Source of the DNA: Bradyrhizobium sp. 190
GTDB lineage: Bacteria > Pseudomonadota > Alphaproteobacteria > Rhizobiales > Xanthobacteraceae
DNA: 64,000 nucleotides
Direction: 5' to 3'
NCBI RefSeq assembly: GCF_023073415.1
Contig: NZ_JADPJL010000047.1
Span: 62,001 to 126,000, forward strand
A model generated the notes under the pieces. That model was not told the DNA's origin. It worked only from the letters and a program-made list of their open reading frames with translations, and did not search any database. Shown here in pieces: positions 49,053-58,203 of this stretch (positions are counted from its first letter, which is position 1; each line of letters begins with the position of its first letter). The position numbers and the translations under genes are program-made.

Positions 49053-50333
49053 GTGGCCATTCACATCGTCGACCGGCGCCTGAATCCGGGTAGCAAGAGT
49101 CTGGAGAATCGCCAGCGCTTTCTGCGCCGGGCCAAGGCGCTGGTTCAAGGGGCCGTAAAGAAGTCATCGCAGGACCGGGACATCAAGGATGTCCTGGAAG
49201 GCGGCGAGGTCAGCGTGCCGATCGATGGCATGGACGAGCCGCGCTTTCGCCGCGAGGGCGGCACGCGCGACATGGTGCTGCCTGGAAACAAGAAGTTCAT
49301 CGAGGGCGATATTCTTCCGCGGCCGAACCCGAGCGGTGGCAAGGGGAGGGGTGCGGGCGAGGGCGACAGTGAAGATACGTTCCGCTTCGTTCTCAGCCGC
49401 GACGAGTTTGTCGACCTGTTCCTGGACGACCTGGAATTGCCCGATCTCGCCAAGCGAAAGCTGGCCGAGGTGGAAAGCCAGGGCATTCGCCGGGCGGGTT
49501 ACACAACCTCCGGCTCGCCCGCCAATATTTCGGTGAGCCGAACGGTAAGTCGCGCCCTGGCGCGGCGCGTGGCGCTGCGGCGGCCGAGGCCGGAGGTGCT
49601 GGCGGCGCTCGAGGCGGAGCTTGAGGATTGCCGCGACGAGGCGCGCCGCGCCGAACTCATGGCCGAGATCGAAGCCCTGAAGGCAAAGATACGCCGCATC
49701 CCGTTCATCGATCCGATCGACATCCGCTACCGGCGTTTCGAGACGGTGCCGAAGCCCGTGGCGCAGGCTGTCATGTTTTGCCTGATGGACGTCTCCGGCT
49801 CGATGACCGAGCATATGAAGGATCTCGCCAAGCGCTTCTATATGCTGCTCTACGTGTTCCTGAAGCGGCGCTATCGCCACGTCGAGATCGTTTTTATCCG
49901 GCACACCGACCGGGCCGAAGAGGTCGACGAACAGACGTTCTTTTACGGGCCGGCTTCCGGCGGCACGCTGGTATCGAGCGCGTTGCAGGCAATGCACGAC
50001 ATCGTGCGGTCGCGGTTCCGGCCGGACGACTGGAACATCTATGCTGCGCAGGCTTCCGACGGCGACAATTCCTACGCGGACGGCGAGGTCACGAGCCGGC
50101 TCCTGACCGACATGATCCTGCCGGTCACCCAGTTCTTTGCCTATCTGGAAGTCGGCCAGGAGAATGGCCTTAGCTACGAAATGCCCAATTCGTCGCTCTG
50201 GACCCTGTACGAGGGCCTGCGCGCGAGCGGCGCGCCGCTGTCGATGCGCAAGGTCAACGAGCGCAGCGAGATTTTCCCGGTATTCCACGATCTCTTCCAG
50301 CGCCGTAGCCAGCAGGAAAGGACCGGGTCATGA
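49053..50333 (+). CDS. YeaH/YhbH family (DUF444) protein with VWA-type fold
   Basis: A 426-aa protein. A basic N-terminal region with Gly-rich linker (about residues 70-110) is followed by a von Willebrand A-like domain with the metal-site motif DVSGSM beginning at Asp246. It is functionally linked to PrkA in stress responses, but its molecular role is not settled. GTG start 13 bases after prkA. Its stop overlaps the spoVR start by 4 bases, so the three genes are one operon. Confidence 0.92.
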   Translation: MAIHIVDRRLNPGSKSLENRQRFLRRAKALVQGAVKKSSQDRDIKDVLEGGEVSVPIDGMDEPRFRREGGTRDMVLPGNKKFIEGDILPRPNPSGGKGRGAGEGDSEDTFRFVLSRDEFVDLFLDDLELPDLAKRKLAEVESQGIRRAGYTTSGSPANISVSRTVSRALARRVALRRPRPEVLAALEAELEDCRDEARRAELMAEIEALKAKIRRIPFIDPIDIRYRRFETVPKPVAQAVMFCLMDVSGSMTEHMKDLAKRFYMLLYVFLKRRYRHVEIVFIRHTDRAEEVDEQTFFYGPASGGTLVSSALQAMHDIVRSRFRPDDWNIYAAQASDGDNSYADGEVTSRLLTDMILPVTQFFAYLEVGQENGLSYEMPNSSLWTLYEGLRASGAPLSMRKVNERSEIFPVFHDLFQRRSQQERTGS

Positions 50334-51874
50334 CCGCGACCGACCAGTTGCTGTTTGAGGGGGCCGACTGGGACTTCCGGACGCTGCAGCGGATCTGCGA
50401 CGCCTGCGAGCACGTTGCGCGAGACGAGTTGGGGCTCGACGTCTATCCCAACCAGATCGAGGTCATTACCGCCGAGCAGATGCTGGACGCGTATTCATCG
50501 GTTGGCATGCCGCTGTTCTACAAGCATTGGTCGTTCGGCAAGCACTTCGCCTTTCAGGAGGCGTCCTACCGCAAGGGGCTGATGGGGCTGGCCTACGAGA
50601 TCGTCATCAACTCGTCGCCGTGCATTTCCTACCTGATGGAAGAAAATACCGCGACGATGCAGACGCTCGTGATCGCGCATGCTGCCTTCGGCCACAACCA
50701 TTTCTTCAAGAACAACTACCTGTTCAAGCAATGGACCGATGCCGACGGCATTCTGGACTATCTCGAATTCGCCAAGCGCTATGTGGCGCATTGCGAGGAA
50801 CGCCACGGCCGGCTGGCGGTCGAGCACACGCTTGATGCCGCGCACGCCCTGATGTCGCACGGCATCGATCGCTATCCCGGCAAGAAGAGTCTCGATCTTC
50901 GCGCCGAGGAAAAGCGGGCGGGCAGGCGCCGTGCGCACGAGGAGAGCGCATTCAACGATTTGTGGCGCACCGTCCCGGCCGGCAAAGTGAAGAGCGGCGC
51001 GATACTGGACGTCGAGCGCCGCCGCCAGATGCTCGGTCTGCCGCAGGAAAACCTGCTGTATTTTCTCGAGAAGACGGCGCCGCGCCTGCGTCCCTGGCAG
51101 CGCGAATTGCTGCGGATCGTGCGGCACATCGCGCAGTATTTCTATCCGCAGAGCCAGACCAAGGTGATGAACGAGGGCACGGCGACCTACGTTCACTATC
51201 GCATCATGAGCCGGCTGCATCAGCAGGGACGGCTTACGGACGGCAATTTCCTCGAATTCCTGCAGTCGCACACCAACGTGGTGTTCCAGCCCGAATTCGA
51301 CGACCCGCGCTATTCCGGCTTCAATCCGTATGCGCTGGGATTTGCGATGATGCAGGACATCGAGCGCATCGTCACCAATCCCGAAGCCGAGGATCGCGAG
51401 TGGTTCCCGGATATCGCCGGGACGGGCGATACCATGGGCGTGTTGCGCGACATCTGGGCCAATTATCGCGATGAGAGCTTCATCAGCCAGTTCATGAGCC
51501 CGCGGCTGATGCGGCACTTCCGGATGTTCCATCTGCATGACGATCCGGAGGACCGGTCCGGTATCCTGGTCGACGCGATCCACAACGAGCGCGGCTACCG
51601 CCGGCTGCGGCGCGAACTGGCGCGGCAATACGATGTCGGCTTCATCGACGCGAACATTGAAGTCGTCGACGTCGACCTTGCCGGCGATCGCCGGCTGATG
51701 TTGCGCCATACCGTGGTAAAGGGCGCCCAGCTCAGCGAGGCCGACACCAAGCGCGTGCTGCAGCACCTTGCCGATCTCTGGAGCTACGACGTGTCGCTCG
51801 TCGAGAGCGACGCGTCCGGCACGGTGTTGAAGGAGTACGTCGCGAACCCACGGAACATCTCCGTGGCCGCATAG
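50330..51874 (+). CDS. SpoVR family protein
   Basis: A 514-aa SpoVR/YcgB homologue with the typical ISYLMEENTATMQTLVIAHAAFGHNHFFKNN block (split here as YLMEENTATMQTLVIAHA and GHNHFFKNNYLF) and YVHYRIMSRLHQQG. The name comes from Bacillus spore-cortex formation; in non-sporeforming proteobacteria it travels with prkA and yeaH and has no defined activity. The ATGA overlap with yeaH indicates coupled translation. A strong terminator lies 17 bases beyond its stop. Confidence 0.92.
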   Translation: MTATDQLLFEGADWDFRTLQRICDACEHVARDELGLDVYPNQIEVITAEQMLDAYSSVGMPLFYKHWSFGKHFAFQEASYRKGLMGLAYEIVINSSPCISYLMEENTATMQTLVIAHAAFGHNHFFKNNYLFKQWTDADGILDYLEFAKRYVAHCEERHGRLAVEHTLDAAHALMSHGIDRYPGKKSLDLRAEEKRAGRRRAHEESAFNDLWRTVPAGKVKSGAILDVERRRQMLGLPQENLLYFLEKTAPRLRPWQRELLRIVRHIAQYFYPQSQTKVMNEGTATYVHYRIMSRLHQQGRLTDGNFLEFLQSHTNVVFQPEFDDPRYSGFNPYALGFAMMQDIERIVTNPEAEDREWFPDIAGTGDTMGVLRDIWANYRDESFISQFMSPRLMRHFRMFHLHDDPEDRSGILVDAIHNERGYRRLRRELARQYDVGFIDANIEVVDVDLAGDRRLMLRHTVVKGAQLSEADTKRVLQHLADLWSYDVSLVESDASGTVLKEYVANPRNISVAA

Positions 51875-51890
51875 CTACCCGCGGCAGCAT

Positions 51891-51936
51891 AGAGCCCGGT
51901 TCTGATTGAATCAGAACCGGGCTCTAGATTTTTGTT
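51891..51936 (+). terminator. Rho-independent terminator after spoVR
   Basis: AGAGCCCGGTTCTGATT (51891-51907) pairs perfectly with AATCAGAACCGGGCTCT (51909-51925), a 17-bp stem with only one central base, followed by a T-rich tail ATTTTTGTTTT. It ends the prkA-yeaH-spoVR transcript. The near-perfect palindrome is longer than most terminators and probably belongs to the adjoining dispersed repeat. Confidence 0.8.
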
Positions 51937-52014
51937 TTGACGCGTTTTCTTGACGCGAACCGGTGGTCCCCCACGGATCAAGTCCGAGGGCATGCTTCGC
52001 TCGAAAACGCTATG
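51937..52014. repeat. Dispersed intergenic repeat (GACGCGTTTTCTTGACGCG type)
   Basis: GACGCGTTTTCTTGACGCGA followed by ACCGGTGGTCC and ending CTTCGCTCGAAAACGCTATG resembles a high-copy bradyrhizobial intergenic repeat that commonly follows hairpins of the kind at 51891. The middle (GGATCAAGTCCGAGGGC) looks like a second unit spliced in. It fills the gap between the convergent spoVR and korB genes. Confidence 0.6.
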
Positions 52015-52015
52015 G

Positions 52016-53071
52016 TTACCGCAGGCTGGCGTTGATCTTTTCCAGCGCCGCCGTGCCGGGGCACAGATCCGTGGCTTCCAGCGTATTGAGCGGCGTCTCG
52101 ACGGTGTCGAGATGGGTGTGGAGGTCTTCTGAGTCGGGATCGACATAGAGCAGCCCGGTCACCACCTGGCCCTTGGCGGCGTGCTTCTGCAGGAAGGTCA
52201 TCGCCGCCAGCCGGTCGTTGGCGTCATAGTCGGCGTCGATCTTGCGCAGCGCCAGCCGCGTGCCGTCATGCTGCTCGACCACCTGCACCGTGCCCGGCGC
52301 GTAATCGACCGTGATCGGGTCGCGGCCGGTGAGCACGTCGAGGCGATTCACCGCGTCGTTGTGTTCGCGGACATAATCAAAACTCTTGGTCGAGCCGGCG
52401 TGGTTGTTGAAGGCGATGCAGGGGCTGATGACGTCGATGAAGGACGCGCCCTTGTGCCGGATCGCGGCCGCGATCAGTGGCACCAGTTGCGACTTGTCGC
52501 CGGAGAAGCTGCGCGCCACGAAGCTCGCGCCGAGTTGCAGGGCGATCGCCACCAGGTCGATGGCGTTGTCGGTGTTCATCACGCCCTTCTTGGACTTCGA
52601 TCCGCGGTCGGCGGTCGCCGAGAACTGGCCCTTGGTCAGGCCATACACGCCGTTGTTCTCGACGATATAGGTCATGTTGACGCCGCGCCGGATCGAATGC
52701 GCGAACTGGCCGAAGCCGATCGAGGCACTGTCGCCGTCGCCGGAAACGCCGAGATAGATCAAATCGCGGTTGGCGAGGTTGGCGCCGGTCAGCACCGACG
52801 GCATGCGCCCGTGAACGGAATTGAAGCCGTGCGAATTGCCGAGAAAATAGTCCGGCGTCTTCGACGAGCAGCCGATGCCGGAAATTTTTGCCACCCGGTG
52901 CGGTTCGATCGAAAGTTCATAGCAGGCTTCGATAATCGAGGCGGTGATCGAGTCGTGGCCGCAGCCGGCGCACAGCGTCGAGATCTTGCCCTCGTAGTCA
53001 CGGTGGGTGTAGCCGAGTTCGTTCTTCGGCAGGCCGGGATGATGAAACTTCGGTTTTGCGATGTAGGTCAT
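52016..53071 (-). CDS. korB: 2-oxoacid:ferredoxin oxidoreductase beta subunit (KorB-like)
   Basis: A 351-aa thiamine-pyrophosphate-binding subunit. LCAGCGHDSI and GIGCSSKTPDYF supply cluster or active-site cysteines, and GDGDSASIGFGQF...ENNGVYGLTKGQ is the TPP/Mg motif. With KorA it decarboxylates a 2-oxoacid, probably 2-oxoglutarate, passing electrons to ferredoxin. Its start overlaps the korA stop as ATGA. Substrate is inferred from similarity to Kor rather than Por or Ior systems. Confidence 0.9.
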   Translation of the reverse strand: MTYIAKPKFHHPGLPKNELGYTHRDYEGKISTLCAGCGHDSITASIIEACYELSIEPHRVAKISGIGCSSKTPDYFLGNSHGFNSVHGRMPSVLTGANLANRDLIYLGVSGDGDSASIGFGQFAHSIRRGVNMTYIVENNGVYGLTKGQFSATADRGSKSKKGVMNTDNAIDLVAIALQLGASFVARSFSGDKSQLVPLIAAAIRHKGASFIDVISPCIAFNNHAGSTKSFDYVREHNDAVNRLDVLTGRDPITVDYAPGTVQVVEQHDGTRLALRKIDADYDANDRLAAMTFLQKHAAKGQVVTGLLYVDPDSEDLHTHLDTVETPLNTLEATDLCPGTAALEKINASLR

Positions 53072-54918
53072 GACACGGCCTTGCGGAGAGGGGTCACCTT
53101 GAGGTGGTCCTGGTGGTCGCCGATGGCATTGGCGATGAAGCGGGCAGTGATCGGCGTGCCGTCATAGTGCAGGATCGGCACCAACCGGACTGGATCGATG
53201 CCGTTCTCGTTGACGATCAACTGGCGAAGCTGGGCGTCGCGGTTCTGCTCGACCACGTAAACGAAATCATGGTCGGCAATGAAGCTCGCCACGCTGGAGT
53301 GGAACGGGAAGGCGCGGATGCGCATGCGATCGAGCTGATGCCCGCGGGATTCCAGCAAGCCGATCGCTTCGTCCATCGCAGGAGCGGTGGAGCCGAAATA
53401 GATCACGCCGTATTTGGTCGGCTTGGCGGCATTGGCCTGCAACGGCCGCGGCACCATGTCCTGCGCCGTCTCGAACTTGCGCACCAGCCGCTGCATGTTA
53501 TCGGCGTAAACGGCGCCTTCTTCCGAGTAGCGCGCGTAACGGTCGCGCGAGGTGCCGCGGGTGAAGAACGAGCCCTTGGTGGGGTGCGTGCCGGGATAGG
53601 TGCGGTAGGGGATGCCGTCACCGTCGACGTCGAGATAGCGGCCGAAGTCGCGGCCGGGCTCATCGAGCATCTCCGCGGTCATCACCTTGCCGCGGTCATA
53701 CTGCCGACCGTCATCCCACTTCAGCGGGCGGCACAGCCGGTGGTTCATGCCGATGTCGAGATCGAGCATCAGGAAGATCATGGTCTGCAGCCGGTCGGCG
53801 AGGTCGAACGACTGCGCCGCGAACTCGAATGCTTCGGCGGGATCTTCCGGGAACAGCAGGACGTGCTTGGTGTCGCCGTGCGAAGCATAGGCGCAGGCGA
53901 TGATATCGCATTGCTGGGTGCGCGTCGGCATGCCCGTCGAGGGACCGGCGCGCTGGATGTTCATGATTACGGCCGGAATTTCCGCGAAGTAGGACAGGCC
54001 GATGAATTCGGTCATCAAGGAGATGCCGGGACCGGAAGTTGCGGTGAAGGCCCGCGCGCCATTCCAGGAGGCGCCGATCACGATGCCGATGGATGCGAGC
54101 TCATCCTCACCTTGCACGATCGCGTATTTCGCCTTGCCGGTGTCAGGATCGTGCCGCAGCTTCTTGCAGTGGCTCGTGAACGCCTCCGCCACCGACGACG
54201 ACGGGGTGATTGGATACCAGGCGCAGACGGTGGCGCCGCCATAGACGGCGCCGAGCGCAGCCGCGCTGTTGCCTTCAATGAAGATGCGTTCGCCGACCTT
54301 GTCGGACTTCTTTACCCGCAGACCGATCGGGCATTTCAGGTTCTGCAGCGCCCAGTCGCGGCCGAGGTGCAGCGCATGCACGTTCGACGACAGCAGCTTT
54401 TCCTTGCCCTTGTACTGTTCGCCGATCAGTTGTTCGACCAATTTGGGATCGAGGTCGAGCAGGGCGCAGAGCGCGCCGAGATAGATGATGTTCTTGAACA
54501 GCTGGCGCTGGCGCGGATCGGTATAGGTCGAGTTGGTGATCGCGGTCAGCGGCACACCGATCACGTTGATATCGGCGCGGAATTTCGACGTCGGCATCGG
54601 CTTGGTCGAATCGTAGAACAGATAGCCGCCGGGCTCGATCGAGGCGACGTCCTTGTCCCAGGTCTGCGGGTTCATCGCCACCATCAGGTCGACGCCGCCG
54701 CGGGCGCCGAGATGGCCGTCTTCCGTCACCCGCACCTCGTACCAGGTCGGAAGCCCCTGGATGTTGGAGGGGAAGATGTTGCGCGGAGACACCGGCACGC
54801 CGTGGCGCAGGATCGAGCGCGCGAACAGCTCGTTGGCGCTCGCCGAACCCGAGCCGTTGACATTGGCGAAACGGACGACGAAGTCGTTTACGCTGCTGAT
54901 CGGGCTTTGGTCTGGCAT
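53068..54918 (-). CDS. korA: 2-oxoacid:ferredoxin oxidoreductase gamma-alpha fusion (KorA-like)
   Basis: A 616-aa protein joining a gamma domain (about 1-200; GARGGVDLMVAMNPQTWDKD) to the alpha pyrimidine-binding domain (about 220-616; GNSAAALGAVYGGATVCAWYPITPSSSVAEAF, GPGISLMTEFIGLSYFAEIP). It forms the catalytic complex with KorB. The ATG at 54918 (MPDQSPISSV) lies inside the end of the preceding FAD/ferredoxin gene, overlapping it by 31 bases; that start fits the family N-terminus. Confidence 0.92.
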   Translation of the reverse strand: MPDQSPISSVNDFVVRFANVNGSGSASANELFARSILRHGVPVSPRNIFPSNIQGLPTWYEVRVTEDGHLGARGGVDLMVAMNPQTWDKDVASIEPGGYLFYDSTKPMPTSKFRADINVIGVPLTAITNSTYTDPRQRQLFKNIIYLGALCALLDLDPKLVEQLIGEQYKGKEKLLSSNVHALHLGRDWALQNLKCPIGLRVKKSDKVGERIFIEGNSAAALGAVYGGATVCAWYPITPSSSVAEAFTSHCKKLRHDPDTGKAKYAIVQGEDELASIGIVIGASWNGARAFTATSGPGISLMTEFIGLSYFAEIPAVIMNIQRAGPSTGMPTRTQQCDIIACAYASHGDTKHVLLFPEDPAEAFEFAAQSFDLADRLQTMIFLMLDLDIGMNHRLCRPLKWDDGRQYDRGKVMTAEMLDEPGRDFGRYLDVDGDGIPYRTYPGTHPTKGSFFTRGTSRDRYARYSEEGAVYADNMQRLVRKFETAQDMVPRPLQANAAKPTKYGVIYFGSTAPAMDEAIGLLESRGHQLDRMRIRAFPFHSSVASFIADHDFVYVVEQNRDAQLRQLIVNENGIDPVRLVPILHYDGTPITARFIANAIGDHQDHLKVTPLRKAVS

Positions 54919-56687
54919 GGTGTTCCCGCGTAAGTCATATCGATGAGGTATTTCTGCATGTCCCAGGCACCGGTGGGACAACGCTCGGCGCACAGCCCGC
55001 AATGCAGGCAGACGTCCTCGTCCTTCACCATCACGCGGCCGGTCTTGAGCCCGTCGGCGACGTAGAGCGCCTGGTCGTGATGCGGCGAGGGCGCCTTCAG
55101 CCGCTGCCGCAGATCCTCTTCCTCGCCATTTTCTGTAAAGGTGATGCAGTCCATCGGACAGATGTCGACGCAGGCGTCGCATTCGATGCAGGCGGGCGCC
55201 GAGAACACGGTCTGCACATCGCAATTCAGGCAGCGTTGTGCCTCGCCGAGCGCGAGCTTGACGTCATAACCGAGCTCCACCTCGGTCCTGATATCCTTCA
55301 GCGCGATCACCTTGTCGCGATGCGGCACCTTGTAGCGCTTGTCGCCGGAAATGTCGTTGTCGTAGCTCCACTCGTGGATGCCCATCTTCTGCGACGAAAC
55401 ATGCACTTCGGGAAGCGGGCGCTCGGTGATTTCCTCGCCCGAGATCATCTTGTGGATCGACAGCGCAGCGTCGTGGCCGTGCGCGACCGCCCAGATGATG
55501 TTCTTTGGGCCGAACGCGGCGTCGCCGCCGAAAAAAACTTTCGGATTGGTCGAGACAAAGGTCTTCGCATCGACCTGCGGCATGTTCCACTTGTCGAACT
55601 CGATGCCGCAGTCGCGCTCGATCCAGGGAAACGCATTCTCCTGGCCGACTGCGACCAGCACGTCGTCGCAGGGGATGGTCTGATCCGGTTCGCCCGAGGG
55701 CACCAGGTTGCGGCGGCCCTTGGCGTCATATTCGGCCTTCACCTTCTGGAAGGTGACGCCGATGAGCTTGCCGCTCACATGCTTGAATCCCACCGGCACC
55801 ATGTAATTGAGGATCGGAATATCCTCGTGAAGGGCGTCTTCCTTTTCCCAGGGGCTCGCCTTCATTTCCTCGAAGCCGGAGCGCACGATGACTTTCACGT
55901 CTGCGCCGCCGAGCCGGCGCGCGGTGCGGCAGCAATCCATCGCGGTGTTGCCGCCGCCAAGCACGATCACGCGGCGTCCGATCTTCTCGACATGGCCGAA
56001 CGAAACCGACGCCAGCCATTCGATGCCGATATGGATATTGGCCGCCGCTTCCTTGCGGCCGGGAATGTCGAGTTCGCGGCCGCGCGGGGCGCCGGAGCCT
56101 ATGAAGATCGCGTCGTAGTTTTCGTTGAGCAGCTTCTTCAGGCTGTCGATGCGATGCCCGCCCTTGAACTCGACGCCGAGGTCGAGGATGTAATCGGTTT
56201 CCTCGTCGATGACCGTGTCAGGCAGGCGGAACTTTGGAATCTGGCTCCGCATCATGCCGCCCGCCTTCGGATCGGCATCGAACACGGTGCAGTGATAGCC
56301 GAGCGGCGCGAGGTCGCGCGCCACCGCCAGCGAAGCAGGACCGCCGCCGACCAGGGCAATGCGCTTGCCGTTCCTGGCAAGCGGCTTCGGCATGCGGTGC
56401 TTGACGTCGTCCTTGAAGTCGGCGGCAACGCGCTTCAGGCGGCAGATCGCAACCGGCGTTTCCTCGACGCGGCCGCGGCGGCAGGCGGGCTCGCACGGAC
56501 GATCGCAGGTGCGTCCCAGAATTCCGGGAAACACATTCGATTTCCAGTTGATCATATAGGCGTCGCTATAACGCCCCTCGGCAATCAAACGGATGTACTC
56601 GGGAACCGGTGTGTGCGCGGGGCAGGCCCATTGGCAATCGACCACTTTGTGAAAGTAGTCTGGCGCCGAAATATCAGTCGGTTTCAT
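54888..56687 (-). CDS. GltD-like FAD oxidoreductase fused to 2x[4Fe-4S] ferredoxin (KorC-like)
   Basis: A 599-aa protein. The N-terminal cysteine-rich dihydropyrimidine-dehydrogenase-type domain (CQWACPAHTPVPEY, RTCDRPCEPACRRG) is followed by FAD-binding (ALVGGGPASLAVARDL) and NAD(P)-binding (VIVLGGGNTAMDCCRTA) Rossmann motifs. A C-terminal bacterial ferredoxin has CIECDACVDICP and CLHCGLCAERCP. It should carry electrons between KorAB and NAD(P), as the KorC component does in the Azoarcus/Thauera 2-oxoglutarate:NADP+ system. It is the first gene of the operon. Confidence 0.92.
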   Translation of the reverse strand: MKPTDISAPDYFHKVVDCQWACPAHTPVPEYIRLIAEGRYSDAYMINWKSNVFPGILGRTCDRPCEPACRRGRVEETPVAICRLKRVAADFKDDVKHRMPKPLARNGKRIALVGGGPASLAVARDLAPLGYHCTVFDADPKAGGMMRSQIPKFRLPDTVIDEETDYILDLGVEFKGGHRIDSLKKLLNENYDAIFIGSGAPRGRELDIPGRKEAAANIHIGIEWLASVSFGHVEKIGRRVIVLGGGNTAMDCCRTARRLGGADVKVIVRSGFEEMKASPWEKEDALHEDIPILNYMVPVGFKHVSGKLIGVTFQKVKAEYDAKGRRNLVPSGEPDQTIPCDDVLVAVGQENAFPWIERDCGIEFDKWNMPQVDAKTFVSTNPKVFFGGDAAFGPKNIIWAVAHGHDAALSIHKMISGEEITERPLPEVHVSSQKMGIHEWSYDNDISGDKRYKVPHRDKVIALKDIRTEVELGYDVKLALGEAQRCLNCDVQTVFSAPACIECDACVDICPMDCITFTENGEEEDLRQRLKAPSPHHDQALYVADGLKTGRVMVKDEDVCLHCGLCAERCPTGAWDMQKYLIDMTYAGTPCQTKARSAA

Positions 56688-56737
56688 TCCTACCTTGTCC
56701 GCGTCAGCAATCGGAACGCGGCCTCATTTTGCCTTTC

Positions 56738-56756
56738 GAACGCTTAACGAGCGTTC
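56738..56756. promoter_or_regulatory. Perfect 7-5-7 palindrome upstream of the Kor operon
   Basis: GAACGCT-TAACG-AGCGTTC is a perfect inverted repeat, 51 bases before the start of the GltD-like gene. The size and symmetry suit a dimeric repressor such as a TetR or GntR family protein. No regulator gene is adjacent. The rest of 56688-56982 shows no gene; it would also hold the end of the chrA transcript. Confidence 0.45.
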
Positions 56757-56982
56757 TTGTGGTTTTTGAATTGGATCATAGGCTTATCTTATTAGAGCCA
56801 TTCCAGACGCGGCACACAAGCCAATTCTGCGCGATCTTCAGCCTTCAACTGCATGGGAGCTTGGACTTAGCGTCGCAGCGTCAATGCGGCAGTGCAGCAT
56901 GTGCAGTGCAGCTTCAACTTTCGAACACGGCAGGTTCGTGCATGTCGGGCAAACGAATGCACGCAGATGCGATGACGTGTGT

Positions 56983-58179
56983 TCAGACCAGTCGCAGAAT
57001 GGCTCCCGTCGCCGCCAGAAGGACGACGACAATCCAGGGAGGCAGCTTCCAAACCGTCAACAGAAGGAAGCCCGTCAACGCCACGGCGAAATCGCGCGGG
57101 GTAAGCACGGCACTGGTCCACACCGGATTGTAGAGCGCAGCGCCAAGGATGCCGACGACAGCCGCATTGGTGCCGCGCATGGCGGCTTGCGCAGTGGGGC
57201 GCAGGCGCAGCGCGTCCCAATACGGGAGCATGCCGTAGACCAGCAGCAGTCCCGGCAGAGACAAGGCAATGAGCGCAATCGCCGCGCCGGCCAGGCCATT
57301 GGGGGCAGGTCCTATGGCGCCGAGGTAGGCCGCAAAGGTGAATAGCGGTCCGGGCACCGCTTGCGCCATGCCGTAGCCGGCGAGGAAATCCGCATTGCTG
57401 ACCCAGCCCGGCGTCACGACTTCCGCCTGCAACAGCGGCAGCACGACATGGCCCCCGCCGAACACGAGGGAGCCGGAACGATAAAAGGCGTCGAAGAGGG
57501 CGAGGCCTTGCGAGCCGGTCCTTGCCGTCACCAGCGGCGTGATCAGGAACAGGACCCCGAACAGCACGAGCGCGACCGTGCTGTGTCGACGCGATACCGA
57601 AAAGCCGAGGTGGCCCGCGGGCATGGCCCCATTGCCGCGGCACAGCCAGAGCCCTGCCATGGCCCCAAGCGCGATGGCGCCGATCTGCCCAAACGATCCG
57701 CCGATGAAAACCACGATCGCAACGGCCGCAAGCGCGATCGCAGCCCGCGCGCGATCCGGCGTCAGGCTGTTTGCCATGCCCCAGATCGCCTGTGCGACCA
57801 CGGCGACCGCGACCAGCTTCAGGCCGTGCAGAATCCCTTCGGCGAAGGGGCCCGTGAAGGCTGTCGCACCGAGCGCGAAGGCGAACAGGATGAGGGCCGA
57901 CGGCATGGTGAAGGCAAACCACGCCGCAAGCCCGCCGAGCAGGCCGTTGCCGCGCAGAATGCCGAGAGTGAAACCAACCTGGCTGGAAGCCGGCCCCGGC
58001 AAGAACTGGCACAGCGCCACGATGTCCGCGTAGCTGCTTTCGCTGAGCCATTTTCGCCGCTCGACGAATTCGGCCCGGAAGTAACCGAGATGCGCGATCG
58101 GCCCGCCGAACGACGTCAGCCCCAGTTTGAGGAAGGCGGCGAAGACTTCGGCAACGCTGCCTGTGGCCTTGTCATTCAT
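56983..58179 (-). CDS. chrA: Chromate transporter (CHR family, two-domain)
   Basis: A 398-aa membrane protein with two tandem CHR domains. The first opens AFLKLGLTSFGGPIAHLGYF and contains LCQFLPGPASSQVGF; the second has SLVFGGGHVVLPLLQAEVV and GYGMAQAVPGPLFTFAAYLG. ChrA exports chromate, though many homologues have unknown natural anions. It starts 24 bases after the gene at 58204-58869, so it may be the last gene of the pqq-associated transcript. Confidence 0.92.
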   Translation of the reverse strand: MNDKATGSVAEVFAAFLKLGLTSFGGPIAHLGYFRAEFVERRKWLSESSYADIVALCQFLPGPASSQVGFTLGILRGNGLLGGLAAWFAFTMPSALILFAFALGATAFTGPFAEGILHGLKLVAVAVVAQAIWGMANSLTPDRARAAIALAAVAIVVFIGGSFGQIGAIALGAMAGLWLCRGNGAMPAGHLGFSVSRRHSTVALVLFGVLFLITPLVTARTGSQGLALFDAFYRSGSLVFGGGHVVLPLLQAEVVTPGWVSNADFLAGYGMAQAVPGPLFTFAAYLGAIGPAPNGLAGAAIALIALSLPGLLLVYGMLPYWDALRLRPTAQAAMRGTNAAVVGILGAALYNPVWTSAVLTPRDFAVALTGFLLLTVWKLPPWIVVVLLAATGAILRLV

Positions 58180-58203
58180 GGCATCGGGCCTCGATCCGCA
58201 GCC

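Noticed and set aside
53104..54933. Long plus-strand open frame opposite korA
   Set aside because: Antisense to the conserved gamma-alpha oxidoreductase subunit; no motif is seen.
55002..56747. Long plus-strand open frame opposite the GltD-like/ferredoxin gene
   Set aside because: Antisense shadow. The minus strand carries intact FAD, NAD(P) and iron-sulfur motifs.
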